Origin: Streptomyces candidus
GTDB lineage: Bacteria; Actinomycetota; Actinomycetes; Streptomycetales; Streptomycetaceae
Reading direction: 5' to 3'
Length of the DNA stretch: 64,000 bases
NCBI RefSeq assembly: GCF_014207445.1
Contig: NZ_JACHEM010000005.1
Span: 124,001-188,000, forward strand
Of the stretch, positions 7,893-15,751 are shown one piece after another. How positions within the stretch are numbered: the stretch's first letter is position 1; every line of letters begins with the position of its first letter. The notes below the pieces were generated by a model that had not been told where the DNA came from, ran no database searches, and was given only the letters and a program-made list of their open reading frames with translations. A program made the translations under genes and the position numbers.

Positions 7893-9322
7893 CCACCATC
7901 AGCACGAACAGCAGAACGCGCACCACCAGGATCCGGGCGGCCCTGGCCGCCGCCCTCGTCGCCGGACTCGGCTGCGCCGCCCTGACGGCGACGCCCGCCG
8001 TCGCCGCCGGTGAGCCGCTGACCGTCCAGTACCGGCAGAGCGCCTCGGGCAGCGACCAGGTCGAGCCCTGGTTCAAGGCCGTCAACACCGGCACCGCCCC
8101 CGTCGCTCTCAACCAGGTCAAGATCCGGTACTACTTCAAGGCCGACGCGGGCGCCTCGTACACCTTCGCCTGTTCCTGGGCCGTCAAGGGCTGCGCGAAC
8201 ATCACCGGCACCTTCGGCACCCTCGCCAAGCCGACCGCCACCGCCGACCGTTACCTGGAGATCGGCTTCACCGCCGGCGCGGGCACCCTGGCACCCGGCG
8301 CGAACACCGGTGACATGCAGCTGCGCTTCCACCGCTCCAACTGGCAGCCGCTGAACCAGAACGACGACTACTCCTTCGGGCCCGGCCAGACCTCGTACGC
8401 CAACTGGTCGAAGGTCACCGCCAGCGTCGGCGGCACGCAGGTCTGGGGCACGGCGCCCGAGGGCAGCGGCCCGGGACCCGACCCGGACCCGACCGATCCG
8501 CCGCCCACCGGAGCCTCGCTCTTCGACGACTTCAACTACACCTCGCACACCGACCCGGCGATCGGCGCCCACGGCTGGAGCGTACGGTCCAACGCCGGCG
8601 GACCGGGCGTACCGGGCGCGAGCTGGGCGCCGCAGAACGTCACTTTCGCCAAGGAGGGGACCAACTCGATCATGAACCTGGAGACCTCGACCGCGGGTAC
8701 GCCCCAGACCACGAAGCACACCGAGGTCCTCACCCAGGCGATGAAGTTCAAGAACGGGACGTACGCGGCCCGGGTGCGGTTCTCCGACGCTCCGAAGTCC
8801 ACGGGCCCCGACGGCGACCGCATCGTCCAGACGTTCTTCACCATCAACGACCTCAAGGCTCCGATGGCGGACGACTACGCCGAGTACGACTTCGAGTACC
8901 TGCCCAACGGCGGCTGGGGCGAACCCGCCAACATCCTCTACGCCACGTCGTGGGAGACCTACCGGCCCGACCCCTGGGAGGCCGTCAACCAGCACACCGA
9001 GGCGCGCACCAGCTACGCGGGCTGGCACGACCTCGTCCTCACGATCGACAACAACAACATCACCTACTACGTCGACGGCCAGGAGTTCGGCCGCCACGAC
9101 GCCCGGTACCTCCCCGAACGCCCGATGTCCATCAACTTCAACCAGTGGCTCATCGACCTCGCGGGCCAGACCAGCACCACTCCGCGCGCCTACGACCAGA
9201 AGGTCGACTACGTGCTGCACGTCAAGGACCAGGTACTCACCCCGGCCCAGGTCGCCGCGAAGGTCGCCGCCTACCGGACGGCCGGCACGACCTTCGAGGA
9301 CACCGTGCCCGCAGGCCAGTGA
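7889..9322 (+). CDS. Secreted CBM3 - GH16-like glycoside hydrolase
   Basis: 477 residues. An Arg-rich signal peptide ends near 'ATPAVAA' (residue ~39). Residues ~40-185 resemble a family 3 cellulose/chitin-binding module ('VEPWFKAVNTGTAPVALNQV', 'WAVKGCANITGTF'). A short Pro/Asp linker ('PGPDPDPTDPPPTG') leads to a GH16 jelly roll with the catalytic ExDxE signature 'AEYDFEY' at E332, D334 and E336. It is the last gene of the operon, coupled by a GTGA overlap to the GH20 gene, and is followed by a strong terminator. It probably liberates soluble oligomers outside the cell. The polysaccharide (beta-1,3/1,4-glucan or an amino-sugar polymer) is not decided by sequence. Confidence 0.85.
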   Translation: MTTISTNSRTRTTRIRAALAAALVAGLGCAALTATPAVAAGEPLTVQYRQSASGSDQVEPWFKAVNTGTAPVALNQVKIRYYFKADAGASYTFACSWAVKGCANITGTFGTLAKPTATADRYLEIGFTAGAGTLAPGANTGDMQLRFHRSNWQPLNQNDDYSFGPGQTSYANWSKVTASVGGTQVWGTAPEGSGPGPDPDPTDPPPTGASLFDDFNYTSHTDPAIGAHGWSVRSNAGGPGVPGASWAPQNVTFAKEGTNSIMNLETSTAGTPQTTKHTEVLTQAMKFKNGTYAARVRFSDAPKSTGPDGDRIVQTFFTINDLKAPMADDYAEYDFEYLPNGGWGEPANILYATSWETYRPDPWEAVNQHTEARTSYAGWHDLVLTIDNNNITYYVDGQEFGRHDARYLPERPMSINFNQWLIDLAGQTSTTPRAYDQKVDYVLHVKDQVLTPAQVAAKVAAYRTAGTTFEDTVPAGQ

Positions 9323-9414
9323 CGAGGGTCGGCGAGCGGCCTCTGCCCGAGCGTCCGCACCGCTGACACGGATCGTGGGCCCCGGCGCGGACGGTGCACG
9401 CCACGCCGGGCGGT

Positions 9415-9446
9415 TCAGCGGGCCGGCCTTCGGGCCGGCCCGCTGA
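9415..9446 (+). terminator. Strong intrinsic-type hairpin ending the das-like operon
   Basis: A 14-bp perfect stem (9415-9428 with 9433-9446) closes on a TTCG tetraloop. It lies 93 bp after the GH16 stop. No U-tract follows, as is usual in Streptomyces. Confidence 0.85.
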
Positions 9447-9764
9447 CCGATGTCGTCCCCCGATCCACCGCGCCGCAAGCTCCGCAAGTGCGGTGAACCC
9501 CGGAAGCGGAACGAGCGCCAGGGCGTCGTTTCGCCGCTTGTCCTGGACCCAAACCTCTTGTGACGCCGATCCGTAGGCTTCTTCCCGTCGAGCTTTTCGC
9601 ACTTCCCGGAGGGGGTGCACGGCGAAGGCCTCCGCCTTTCACCCGTGATGGAAAAGGGCGAACTTCCGGATTTCGCCCGGTCGATGTGCGGTCGGAGGCC
9701 TTCTGCCGTAAGACTGGCGCCGTTCCCAGCCGACCCCACCCTCACGAAGGGAAAGGTGATTTCC
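9447..9764. other. Intergenic region before the protease-inhibitor gene
   Basis: No convincing ORF. It ends with a GAAGGGAAAGG ribosome-binding site for the inhibitor gene. A TAGGCT -10-like box is at 9574-9579, but no good -35 was found at normal spacing. Confidence 0.5.
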
Positions 9765-10205
9765 ATGCGCACCCTTGCAGGAATGGCCCTCGCGTCCACC
9801 GTCGTCCTGACCGGAATGGCTGTCGCCCCTGCTGCGCAGGCCAGCGACACGAGCGGCGCACGCCCGAACGCCACGAGCCTCTACGCACCGACCGCGCTGG
9901 TCCTCTCGGTCCACCGCGGCGACGCCGGCCAGACCGGCGCCGTACAGCGGGCCGTGACGCTGTCCTGTCTGCCGGTCGCGGGCACGCACCCGGCGCCCAA
10001 GGCCGCCTGCGCCGAACTCAACGCCGTACAGGGCGACCTCTCCGCGCTGGGCACGGCCACGCCCGGCCGCATGTGCACCAAGCAGTGGGATCCCCTCACC
10101 GTCACCGTTGAGGGGGTGTTACGCGGCGAACGCGTCCACCACGTCAAGACCTTCGGCAACACCTGCATGAAGGACGCCGCCGAGAGCGCCTTCTACTCCT
10201 TCTGA
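9765..10205 (+). CDS. Subtilisin-inhibitor-family (SSI) secreted protease inhibitor, P1 lysine
   Basis: 146 residues. The signal peptide ends near 'APAAQA' (residue ~26). The mature part is a full Streptomyces subtilisin inhibitor domain: 'SLYAPTALVLSVHRG', 'RAVTLSCLPVAGTHPAPKAA', four cysteines and the terminal 'AESAFYSF'. By alignment with the SSI reactive loop (C-P-M-V-Y-D-P), this protein has C-T-K-Q-W-D-P at 104-110, so P1 is K106 and P1' Q107. Such SSI-like proteins inhibit trypsin and plasmin as well as subtilisin. ATG 9765 follows a good ribosome-binding site. It is monocistronic, bounded by terminators at 9415-9446 and 10275-10312. Confidence 0.95.
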   Translation: MRTLAGMALASTVVLTGMAVAPAAQASDTSGARPNATSLYAPTALVLSVHRGDAGQTGAVQRAVTLSCLPVAGTHPAPKAACAELNAVQGDLSALGTATPGRMCTKQWDPLTVTVEGVLRGERVHHVKTFGNTCMKDAAESAFYSF

Positions 10206-10274
10206 CGGCCTCGGGCGGCTGCCCGCCCCGGCTCGACTGCCGGTCGACGGGCAGCCCTCGTGAGGTTCCCGAAC

Positions 10275-10312
10275 GCGTTCGCCGCCCGTTCTCCCCGACG
10301 GGCGGCGAACGC
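10275..10312 (+). terminator. Terminator hairpin after the SSI-type gene
   Basis: A 15-bp perfect stem (10275-10289 with 10298-10312) has an eight-base loop, 70 bp after the inhibitor stop. Confidence 0.8.
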
Positions 10313-10486
10313 CTGCCGGGCGGCGTACGGTCAGCGACCGCCGCGAGGACGCACATGACGTCATCCCCTCGGCTGATTCCCAACCCCCCTTCACCGAGAG
10401 GCTCGTTGCTTCAGCGCTCCATATCGCGGATGTCCTGCCCCGTCCTTGGTGAGGGCTGGTCCGCCGAGCTTTCGTCGCACTCCTGC

Positions 10487-10525
10487 TGCACATATATTGC
10501 AAGTACTTATTGCATGCATAGGGGG
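10487..10525 (+). promoter_or_regulatory. AT-rich promoter/operator region with repeated TATTGCA
   Basis: This is a sharp AT-rich island in GC-rich surroundings. It holds two direct TATTGCA copies (10495-10501 and 10508-10514), the palindromes AAGTACTT (10501-10508) and TGCATGCA (10511-10518), then a GGGGG ribosome-binding site at 10521-10525. It lies immediately upstream of the small ORF at 10533 and the GNAT gene, and probably is their regulated promoter. No canonical -35/-10 pair is certain. Confidence 0.45.
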
Positions 10526-10532
10526 TTGCGTT

Positions 10533-10613
10533 GTGAGTAGGCCGGTCGTACTGGAAACCGAGGCGTACGCCTCCCTGACCTCGCTGCCCGCCGCTTCGTC
10601 GAAGGCCGTGTGA
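10533..10613 (+). CDS. Possible 26-residue leader peptide coupled to the GNAT gene
   Basis: GTG 10533 follows GGGGG by seven bases and encodes MSRPVVLETEAYASLTSLPA then ASSKAV. The stop TGA (10611-10613) overlaps the GTG start of the acetyltransferase (GTGTGA junction). The ribosome-binding site, tight coupling and position right behind an AT-rich promoter support a translated leader or small peptide. There are no cysteines, no membrane segment and no recognised family. It may only provide translational coupling. Confidence 0.45.
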   Translation: MSRPVVLETEAYASLTSLPAASSKAV

Positions 10614-11182
10614 GCAGGGTGGCAACAGATGAGCGCGTCAGTGGGCGGCGACTGCTTCGGTACGCGGAAGGTGTGCGGGACGTCTACGCGGAGGCGTTCG
10701 GCGCGCCCCCCTGGGGTGAGGGGCCGGAGCACGCCGACGCCTACCTGCGCCGGCTCGCGGGGGAGGTGGGCCGGCCCGGTTTCACCGCCGCTCTCGCGCT
10801 CGATGCGGAGCGGGTGCTGGGCTGGGCGACCGCTTGGACGACCCCGGACCCGTTTCCCGGCGACCGAAGTTATGCCCGCGTATCCGCGGCCCTTGGCAAT
10901 GAGCGGGCGGCTGAGTGGCTGTGCGGCGGCCGTGAGGTGGACGAACTCGCGGTTTCGGAAGTGGCCCGCGGCCTCGGCCTGGGCGCGCGGTTGCTTCACG
11001 CGGTGACCGAGGACCGGGCCGACGGACGCTGCTGGCTGCTGACGTCCGTTGCGGCACGGCCGGCCGTCGACTGCTACGCGAGTGCCGGCTGGACGGAGGT
11101 GACCGACCCCGCGCCCGGGGGCCTTGCCGTCTTTCTCGGCCCGCGGCATCCGGCGCTCAGCACCCGGCCCCGTCCCACGTGA
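10610..11182 (+). CDS. GNAT-family N-acetyltransferase
   Basis: 190 residues. The C-terminal half shows the GNAT acetyl-CoA motif: 'VDELAVSEVARGLGLGARLL' contains the beta4 strand and the Gly-rich pyrophosphate loop (R-G-L-G-L-G-A-R-L), followed by 'AARPAVDCYASAGW', the usual last helix/strand. The N-terminal half has 'DVYAEAFGAPPWGEGPEHAD', seen in a Streptomyces subfamily of unknown substrate. The start overlaps the stop of the 26-residue ORF, so expression is probably coupled. The acceptor amine is unknown. Confidence 0.85.
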   Translation: MSRVATDERVSGRRLLRYAEGVRDVYAEAFGAPPWGEGPEHADAYLRRLAGEVGRPGFTAALALDAERVLGWATAWTTPDPFPGDRSYARVSAALGNERAAEWLCGGREVDELAVSEVARGLGLGARLLHAVTEDRADGRCWLLTSVAARPAVDCYASAGWTEVTDPAPGGLAVFLGPRHPALSTRPRPT

Positions 11183-11236
11183 GCGCCGTATCCGCCTCGC
11201 CGAGGCGCGCCGGAACCGGCCGTACGGTCGCGGTGG

Positions 11237-11425
11237 CTACTGCGACGAGGAGCGCTTGCGCTTGGGGTCCAGCCGGAAGTCGGGGCATTCGCGGTGCGGA
11301 CACGGGCCCGGTCCCCAGACGGGCACGAACACTCCGAGGGTCTTGTGGCGGTGGGCTACGACCGGCACCGATCCCTTGCAGGTCGGACACGAGTACTCTT
11401 CGGGTTCTCGCTTCGGTTTGACCAT
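11237..11425 (-). CDS. Small Cys-rich (zinc-ribbon-like) protein
   Basis: 62 residues, basic at both ends. Two cysteine pairs, 'YSCPTCKGSVPVVAHR' and 'GPGPCPHRECPDF', could bind one zinc ion as in a zinc ribbon. The C-terminus is 'RLDPKRKRSSSQ'. The ATG at 11425 follows an AAAGA stretch in a locally AT-rich segment, consistent with a promoter. It is transcribed away from TerC, convergent with the GNAT gene. A nucleic-acid-binding role is a guess from fold and charge. Confidence 0.6.
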   Translation of the reverse strand: MVKPKREPEEYSCPTCKGSVPVVAHRHKTLGVFVPVWGPGPCPHRECPDFRLDPKRKRSSSQ

Positions 11426-11534
11426 ATCTTTACGATAGGCCTGTTTCTTTCGGCCGGGAAGTGGGCGGCGCCTATTCGGGGCCGGTGGGGCGTCTGGGGA
11501 ACGGCCGGGGTTCCTGGAGCGGGAGTGTGGCCGG

Positions 11535-12680
11535 TCAGGCGTCCCGGCCGGCCGGACCGGCAGGCGGCTCGGGGGCGTCTTTCGCAGGCGGTGGGCCGGT
11601 GTGTCCGGTGGTCGCGGAGGCGGGCCGGTGTCCGTCGGTCTGCGGCGCCTCCTCGTCCACGTCGGCGGACGGCTGTGGGTCCGGCGGCTCCGTCGCCTCT
11701 CGCGCCGGGGCGGCCTGCTGCTCGTCCGTCGGTTCCTCCGGGTCCGCCGGAGCGGGCCTCTTGAGGCTGAGCACCACGGAAACCGTCAGCACGACGACGA
11801 TGACCGCGAGGCTGACCAGCGACGGGATCTCCGGGATGCTGGGGCTGATCATCTTGTGCGAGGCCTGGAAGATGAGCTTGACGCCGATGAAGGCGAGGAT
11901 GATCGCCAAGCCCTTGCTCAGGTAGTGGAAGCGGTCCAGCAGTCCGGCGAGCATGAAGTAGAGGGCCCGCAGGCCGAGGATGGCGAACGCGTTGCTGGTG
12001 TAGACGATGAAGGCGTCGTCGCTGACGGCGAGGACGGCCGGAACGCTGTCGACGGCGAAGATCAGGTCGGCCGCCTCGATCGCCGCGACCACCGCCAGCA
12101 GCGGGGTCGCCACCCGCTTGCCGGCCTCCTTGACGAAGAACTTGGCCCCGGCGTACTCGTCCTGGACCGGGACGATCTTGCGGAGCAGCCGGACGGCGAA
12201 ACTGCGGCCCGGGTCGAAGGTGTCCTCCTCGCCCTTCAGGAGCTTGTAGGTGCTGTAGAAGAGGATCGCCGCGAAGACGAACAGCACGGCGGTGAAGCGG
12301 CTGACCACGGCCACACCGAGGGCGAGGAAGATGCCGCGGAAGACGAGCGCGCCGATGACGCCGAAGAAGAGCACGCGGTGCTGATAGGCGCGAGGCACCT
12401 TGAAGTACGCGAAGATCACCGCGAAGACGAACAGGTTGTCGACCGACAGGCTCTTCTCCAGCAGCCACGCAGTCGTGTACTCCGTACCGGCGCCGGTCCC
12501 CAGGACGAGGAAGACGACCGCGCCGAAGATCAGGGCGAGGCTCACCCACACGCCGCTCCAGGCGGCCGCCTCCTTGAAACCGATGACGTGCGCCTTGCGA
12601 TGGGACAGCAGGTCCACCGCCAGTGACACGACCACCGTCACGGCGAATGCCACCCACAGCCAGAGCGGGACTTCAAGCAC
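11535..12680 (-). CDS. TerC-family integral membrane protein
   Basis: 381 residues from the GTG at 12680, chosen because GAGGTGG lies six bases upstream and family members begin MLEVPLWLW. About nine membrane segments are predicted. TerC signatures include 'WLLEKSLSVDNLFVFAVIFA' and 'AADLIFAVDSVPAVLAVSDD', which carry the acidic membrane residues thought to bind Mn2+/Ca2+ in Alx/MeeF-type exporters. The C-terminal ~80 residues are a disordered Pro/Ala/Glu tail. Possible roles are tellurite resistance or manganese export for secreted metalloproteins. No ter cluster partners are adjacent. Confidence 0.9.
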   Translation of the reverse strand: MLEVPLWLWVAFAVTVVVSLAVDLLSHRKAHVIGFKEAAAWSGVWVSLALIFGAVVFLVLGTGAGTEYTTAWLLEKSLSVDNLFVFAVIFAYFKVPRAYQHRVLFFGVIGALVFRGIFLALGVAVVSRFTAVLFVFAAILFYSTYKLLKGEEDTFDPGRSFAVRLLRKIVPVQDEYAGAKFFVKEAGKRVATPLLAVVAAIEAADLIFAVDSVPAVLAVSDDAFIVYTSNAFAILGLRALYFMLAGLLDRFHYLSKGLAIILAFIGVKLIFQASHKMISPSIPEIPSLVSLAVIVVVLTVSVVLSLKRPAPADPEEPTDEQQAAPAREATEPPDPQPSADVDEEAPQTDGHRPASATTGHTGPPPAKDAPEPPAGPAGRDA

Positions 12681-13074
12681 ACCCAACCACCTCACAATGG
12701 ACTCGCACGCGACGCGGCCTCTCTCCGGAAGTGTCCTGCAGCGCTCCCCCGGAAGCATGCGCCCGGGACCGGACGGAGGCACGACATGAGTGACGGCGCT
12801 CCAGCAGGGCACGGCGTTCGGCCGCACCCGGACAGCGACCGCGGCCTCGGCCACTCGTGACGTCGTGGCCGGTGCGCACGGTCAGGAACTCCTGTACGTC
12901 AGTCAACCAGAAGCCGTCCCGGCAAGCAGCGATCGGTCGCCGGCCAATATACAAATCGCACCAATTGTTTCGCCGGGAGATACGCGCGGGACGGACGAGG
13001 GGCTTGAGCACGATGGCCCCGGCCGACGGAACGGAAGAACGGCGCGGTCGCCCCTCAAGCAGGAGTGCGGTTCC
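12681..13074. other. Intergenic region between TerC and antiporter genes
   Basis: I see no supported gene here. An AT-rich patch at about 12945-12970 (ending CAATTGTTTCG on the plus strand) is the best candidate for the reverse-strand promoter of the TerC gene. Confidence 0.4.
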
Positions 13075-14592
13075 TCAGTCGGCGGGTGTGCGGTGCAAGG
13101 GATCGCCGGTTTCGCCGAACCAGCGGGCGAGCTTGCCGCGCCGTCCCACGGCCCGCAGCCGGCGTTCGGCCGCGTCGCGCACCTCGGGTGTCGTGATCAG
13201 CAGGAGTTCGTCCCCGGCCCGCAGGACGGTGTCCGGGCGGGGGACGAGGGTGGTGCCGTCACGCAGGATCAGGGTGAGCACGGTCGGGGACGGAAGGCGG
13301 AGTTCGAAGACCGCCACGCCGTGCAGCCGGGACCTGTCCGGGACGGTGAGGGTGAGGAGGTCGGCGTCCAGCAGGTCCAGCGGCGCGGTCTCCACCTGGA
13401 CGTCCCGCAGCGCGTCGGCCCGGGTGAGGCGCAGCAGCCGGGCCATGGCCGGAAGGCTGGGGCCCTGGACGAGGGTGAACAGGACGACGAGTACGAAAAC
13501 GATGTTGAGGAGCCGGTCCGCGTCCTGGACCCCGGCGACGATCGGGAACGTGGCCAGGACGATGGGGACCGCGCCGCGCAGTCCGGCCCAGGACATGAAG
13601 GCCTGCTCGCGCCACGGGAGCCGGAACGGCAGCAGGCACACCAGGACGGAGACGGGCCGTGCGGCCAGCAGCAGCACGAGCCCTACGATCACGGCGGGGA
13701 GAACGGCGGCGGGGAGCTCGTTGGGCGTGACCAGCAGGCCGAGCATGACGAACAGACCGATCTGCGCCAGCCATCCGGCGCCTTCCGCGAAGGAGCGGGT
13801 GGCCGCACGGTGGGGAAGCCTGGCGTTTCCGAGGACGAGGCCGGACAGGTAGGCGGCGATGATGCCGCTGGCGCCCGCGGCACCGCCCGCCGCGAAGGCG
13901 ACGATGCCGAACCCGACGGTCGCGAGCGGGTACAGCCCGGTGGCGGGCAGGGCGATGTGGCGCAGGGCCGCGGCGCCCAGGCGGCCGATGGCCAGCCCGA
14001 GCAGGGCGCCCACGACGAGCTGGTAAAGGAGGTTGCCGACGATGTGGACCGGGCCGGGAAGGTCCGCGGCGGCGGTGCTGAACACCAGGACGAGGATGAT
14101 CGTCGGTGCGTCGTTGAAGCCGGACTCGGCCTCCAGCAGGCCGGTGACCTTCTGCGGGAGCGGCAGGGCACGCAGTACGGCGAAGACGGCGGCGGCGTCG
14201 GTGGAGGAGACGATGGCGCCGAGCAGCAGGGCCAGGTGCCAGTCCATCCCCAGCAGCCAGTGCGCACCGGCGGCCGTGACCAGGACCGACAGCGCCACAC
14301 CCGCGGTGGCCAGGACGCCGGCCGGCAGCAGCAGTCGCCGGACGTCGCTCCACTGCGTGGTCAGACCGCCCTCCACGAGGATGACGGCGAGAGCGGCCGT
14401 GCCGAGGGACTGGGCGAGTGCCGCGTTGTCGAAGTGCAGACCGAAGACGTCCTCGCCGACCAGCACGCCGACGCCGAGGAAGAGCAGCAGGCTGGGCAGA
14501 CCGAGACGGTGCGCGGCACGGGCGGCGGCGATGCTCGCGAGCAGCACCACGCCAGCCACCAGGAGGATCTGGTACAGGTCCTGGAGCGTCAC
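13075..14592 (-). CDS. Cation/proton antiporter (CPA1 type, CvrA-like) with TrkA-C domain
   Basis: 505 residues from GTG 14592, chosen for GAGGAG seven bases upstream (the frame opens at 14610). Twelve or so membrane helices form a Na+/H+ exchanger domain. Conserved blocks are 'LGAIVSSTDAAAVFAVLRAL', 'ESGFNDAPTIILVLVF' (the N-D pair of the ion site) and 'SWAGLRGAVPIVLATFPIVA'. The last ~90 residues ('DLLTLTVPDRSRLHGV', 'ILRDGTTLVPRPDTVLRAGD') form a RCK/TrkA-C ligand-binding domain. This architecture is that of K+/H+ antiporters such as CvrA/YcgO, some controlled by c-di-AMP. It likely exports K+ in exchange for protons. Confidence 0.92.
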   Translation of the reverse strand: MTLQDLYQILLVAGVVLLASIAAARAAHRLGLPSLLLFLGVGVLVGEDVFGLHFDNAALAQSLGTAALAVILVEGGLTTQWSDVRRLLLPAGVLATAGVALSVLVTAAGAHWLLGMDWHLALLLGAIVSSTDAAAVFAVLRALPLPQKVTGLLEAESGFNDAPTIILVLVFSTAAADLPGPVHIVGNLLYQLVVGALLGLAIGRLGAAALRHIALPATGLYPLATVGFGIVAFAAGGAAGASGIIAAYLSGLVLGNARLPHRAATRSFAEGAGWLAQIGLFVMLGLLVTPNELPAAVLPAVIVGLVLLLAARPVSVLVCLLPFRLPWREQAFMSWAGLRGAVPIVLATFPIVAGVQDADRLLNIVFVLVVLFTLVQGPSLPAMARLLRLTRADALRDVQVETAPLDLLDADLLTLTVPDRSRLHGVAVFELRLPSPTVLTLILRDGTTLVPRPDTVLRAGDELLLITTPEVRDAAERRLRAVGRRGKLARWFGETGDPLHRTPAD

Positions 14593-15234
14593 CCGGCCGC
14601 TCCTCGCCACGGCCGCGCCCGGATCGGCGCGATCGCCGTGCGGTCACCGCGACGGGCCGCAGAGGCGACCGCTGCGGCCGGAAGCCACGATGCCGGACGC
14701 GAGGAGCGGTTCACGGGGGAAGGTGATCCCGGCCGCGAACGCCGCCACCACCGGGGCCGACGCGCACCATGCCGCCTTTCGCCCGTGCGGGTACCTCCGG
14801 TGCGCGCACGGCGCGCGGGACCGTCCGGATGGCGGCGTACGTACGAAAAGGTGGTCGTCCGGTGGTTTCCGGGCCGCCGCGGGTCCAGGGGCCGGTCGTC
14901 GAAGCGCACCATCGGTCCTCCTTCGCCACGGCACCGTGACCCTCACCCATGTCCTGTGAGCGGTCGACCGCGCTCCACGCGCCACCGGCCCCCTTTCCCA
15001 CCCGTGTCCCACCGTCGCTTCCATGGTGCCGGGCATCGGCACCGAGCGGTATCGGGACCAGACCAGCACTCCTTTCCGGCGCGCACGGAGAACCGGCGGC
15101 GCGTCGAGACAGTTGTGCGGCATTCGAGTGACGGGTCGCTGCCGTCCCGATGGGACGGCCCACCGAGGGAACATTTTCGCCACGGCGCCCACACCGCGCA
15201 GTCAGCAGCGGGTTCCGCCCCGAAAGGACCTCCC
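14593..15234. other. Gene-poor 640-bp region upstream of the antiporter
   Basis: Several overlapping open frames exist on both strands but all have the composition of GC-rich shadows (Arg/Pro/Gly rich, no family features), and none has a convincing ribosome-binding site. The region must contain the divergent promoters of the antiporter (-) and the gene at 15235 (+). Confidence 0.4.
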
Positions 15235-15744
15235 ATGGCAGAACAGCCCAGCACCGCGTTCCCCGCTCTGAGCGCCGAGAACCTGGAGGCGCTGATGCTG
15301 GACGAACGGACTCGTCTCTTCTCGCGTGCCCTCTCCGAGGAGGAGATCGACGCTCTTTACGGCATGCTTCCCGACGAACTCGTCATCGAGAGCAGGGTCC
15401 TGGCGGTCGCGGTGGAGATGAGCGCCCACGGAGCCACCGCCGCCCCGCAGGAGGTCCGGTTCGCGGCCGCCGACCGGGTGGCCAGGCTGCCGGACGCCGG
15501 GTTGCCGCTGCACAACGAGGCGGAATGGAAGTCGGGCCAGGACAGCCACATGGAGATCGACATCTGCCGGCTCATGGCCCAGCTTCCCGCCGGGCCGCTC
15601 GCCGGCATCCTGGCCACGCTCCCCGCCGGTCAGCAGGACCGGCTCCGGTCCACTCTCGCGAGGATGCTCGCGGACCACACCCCACCGCCGCACGAGGACC
15701 TCCCCACCGAGGACGGCCCGTGGCCGGGCCGGCCCGCCGAGTAG
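15235..15744 (+). CDS. Conserved-looking soluble protein of unknown function
   Basis: 169 residues, acidic, no signal peptide or membrane segment. ATG 15235 is preceded by AAAGGA. It begins MAEQPSTAFPALSAENLEAL and is rich in Leu/Ala/Glu helices, e.g. 'ALSEEEIDALYGMLPDELVI' and 'PAGPLAGILATLPAGQQDRL'. The tail is Pro-rich. I do not recognise the family. The codon usage and clear start support a real gene. It converges with the deacetylase gene, 8 bp away. Confidence 0.7.
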   Translation: MAEQPSTAFPALSAENLEALMLDERTRLFSRALSEEEIDALYGMLPDELVIESRVLAVAVEMSAHGATAAPQEVRFAAADRVARLPDAGLPLHNEAEWKSGQDSHMEIDICRLMAQLPAGPLAGILATLPAGQQDRLRSTLARMLADHTPPPHEDLPTEDGPWPGRPAE

Positions 15745-15751
15745 GGGGGAC

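Noticed and set aside
14644..15192. Possible minus-strand genes upstream of the antiporter
   Set aside because: Arg/Pro/Gly-rich composition, several mutually overlapping frames, no ribosome-binding site or recognisable fold.
12790..15234. Very long plus-strand open frame running into the gene at 15235
   Set aside because: It is antisense to the cation/proton antiporter and has no family features; only the last 169 residues (from ATG 15235) look like a gene.
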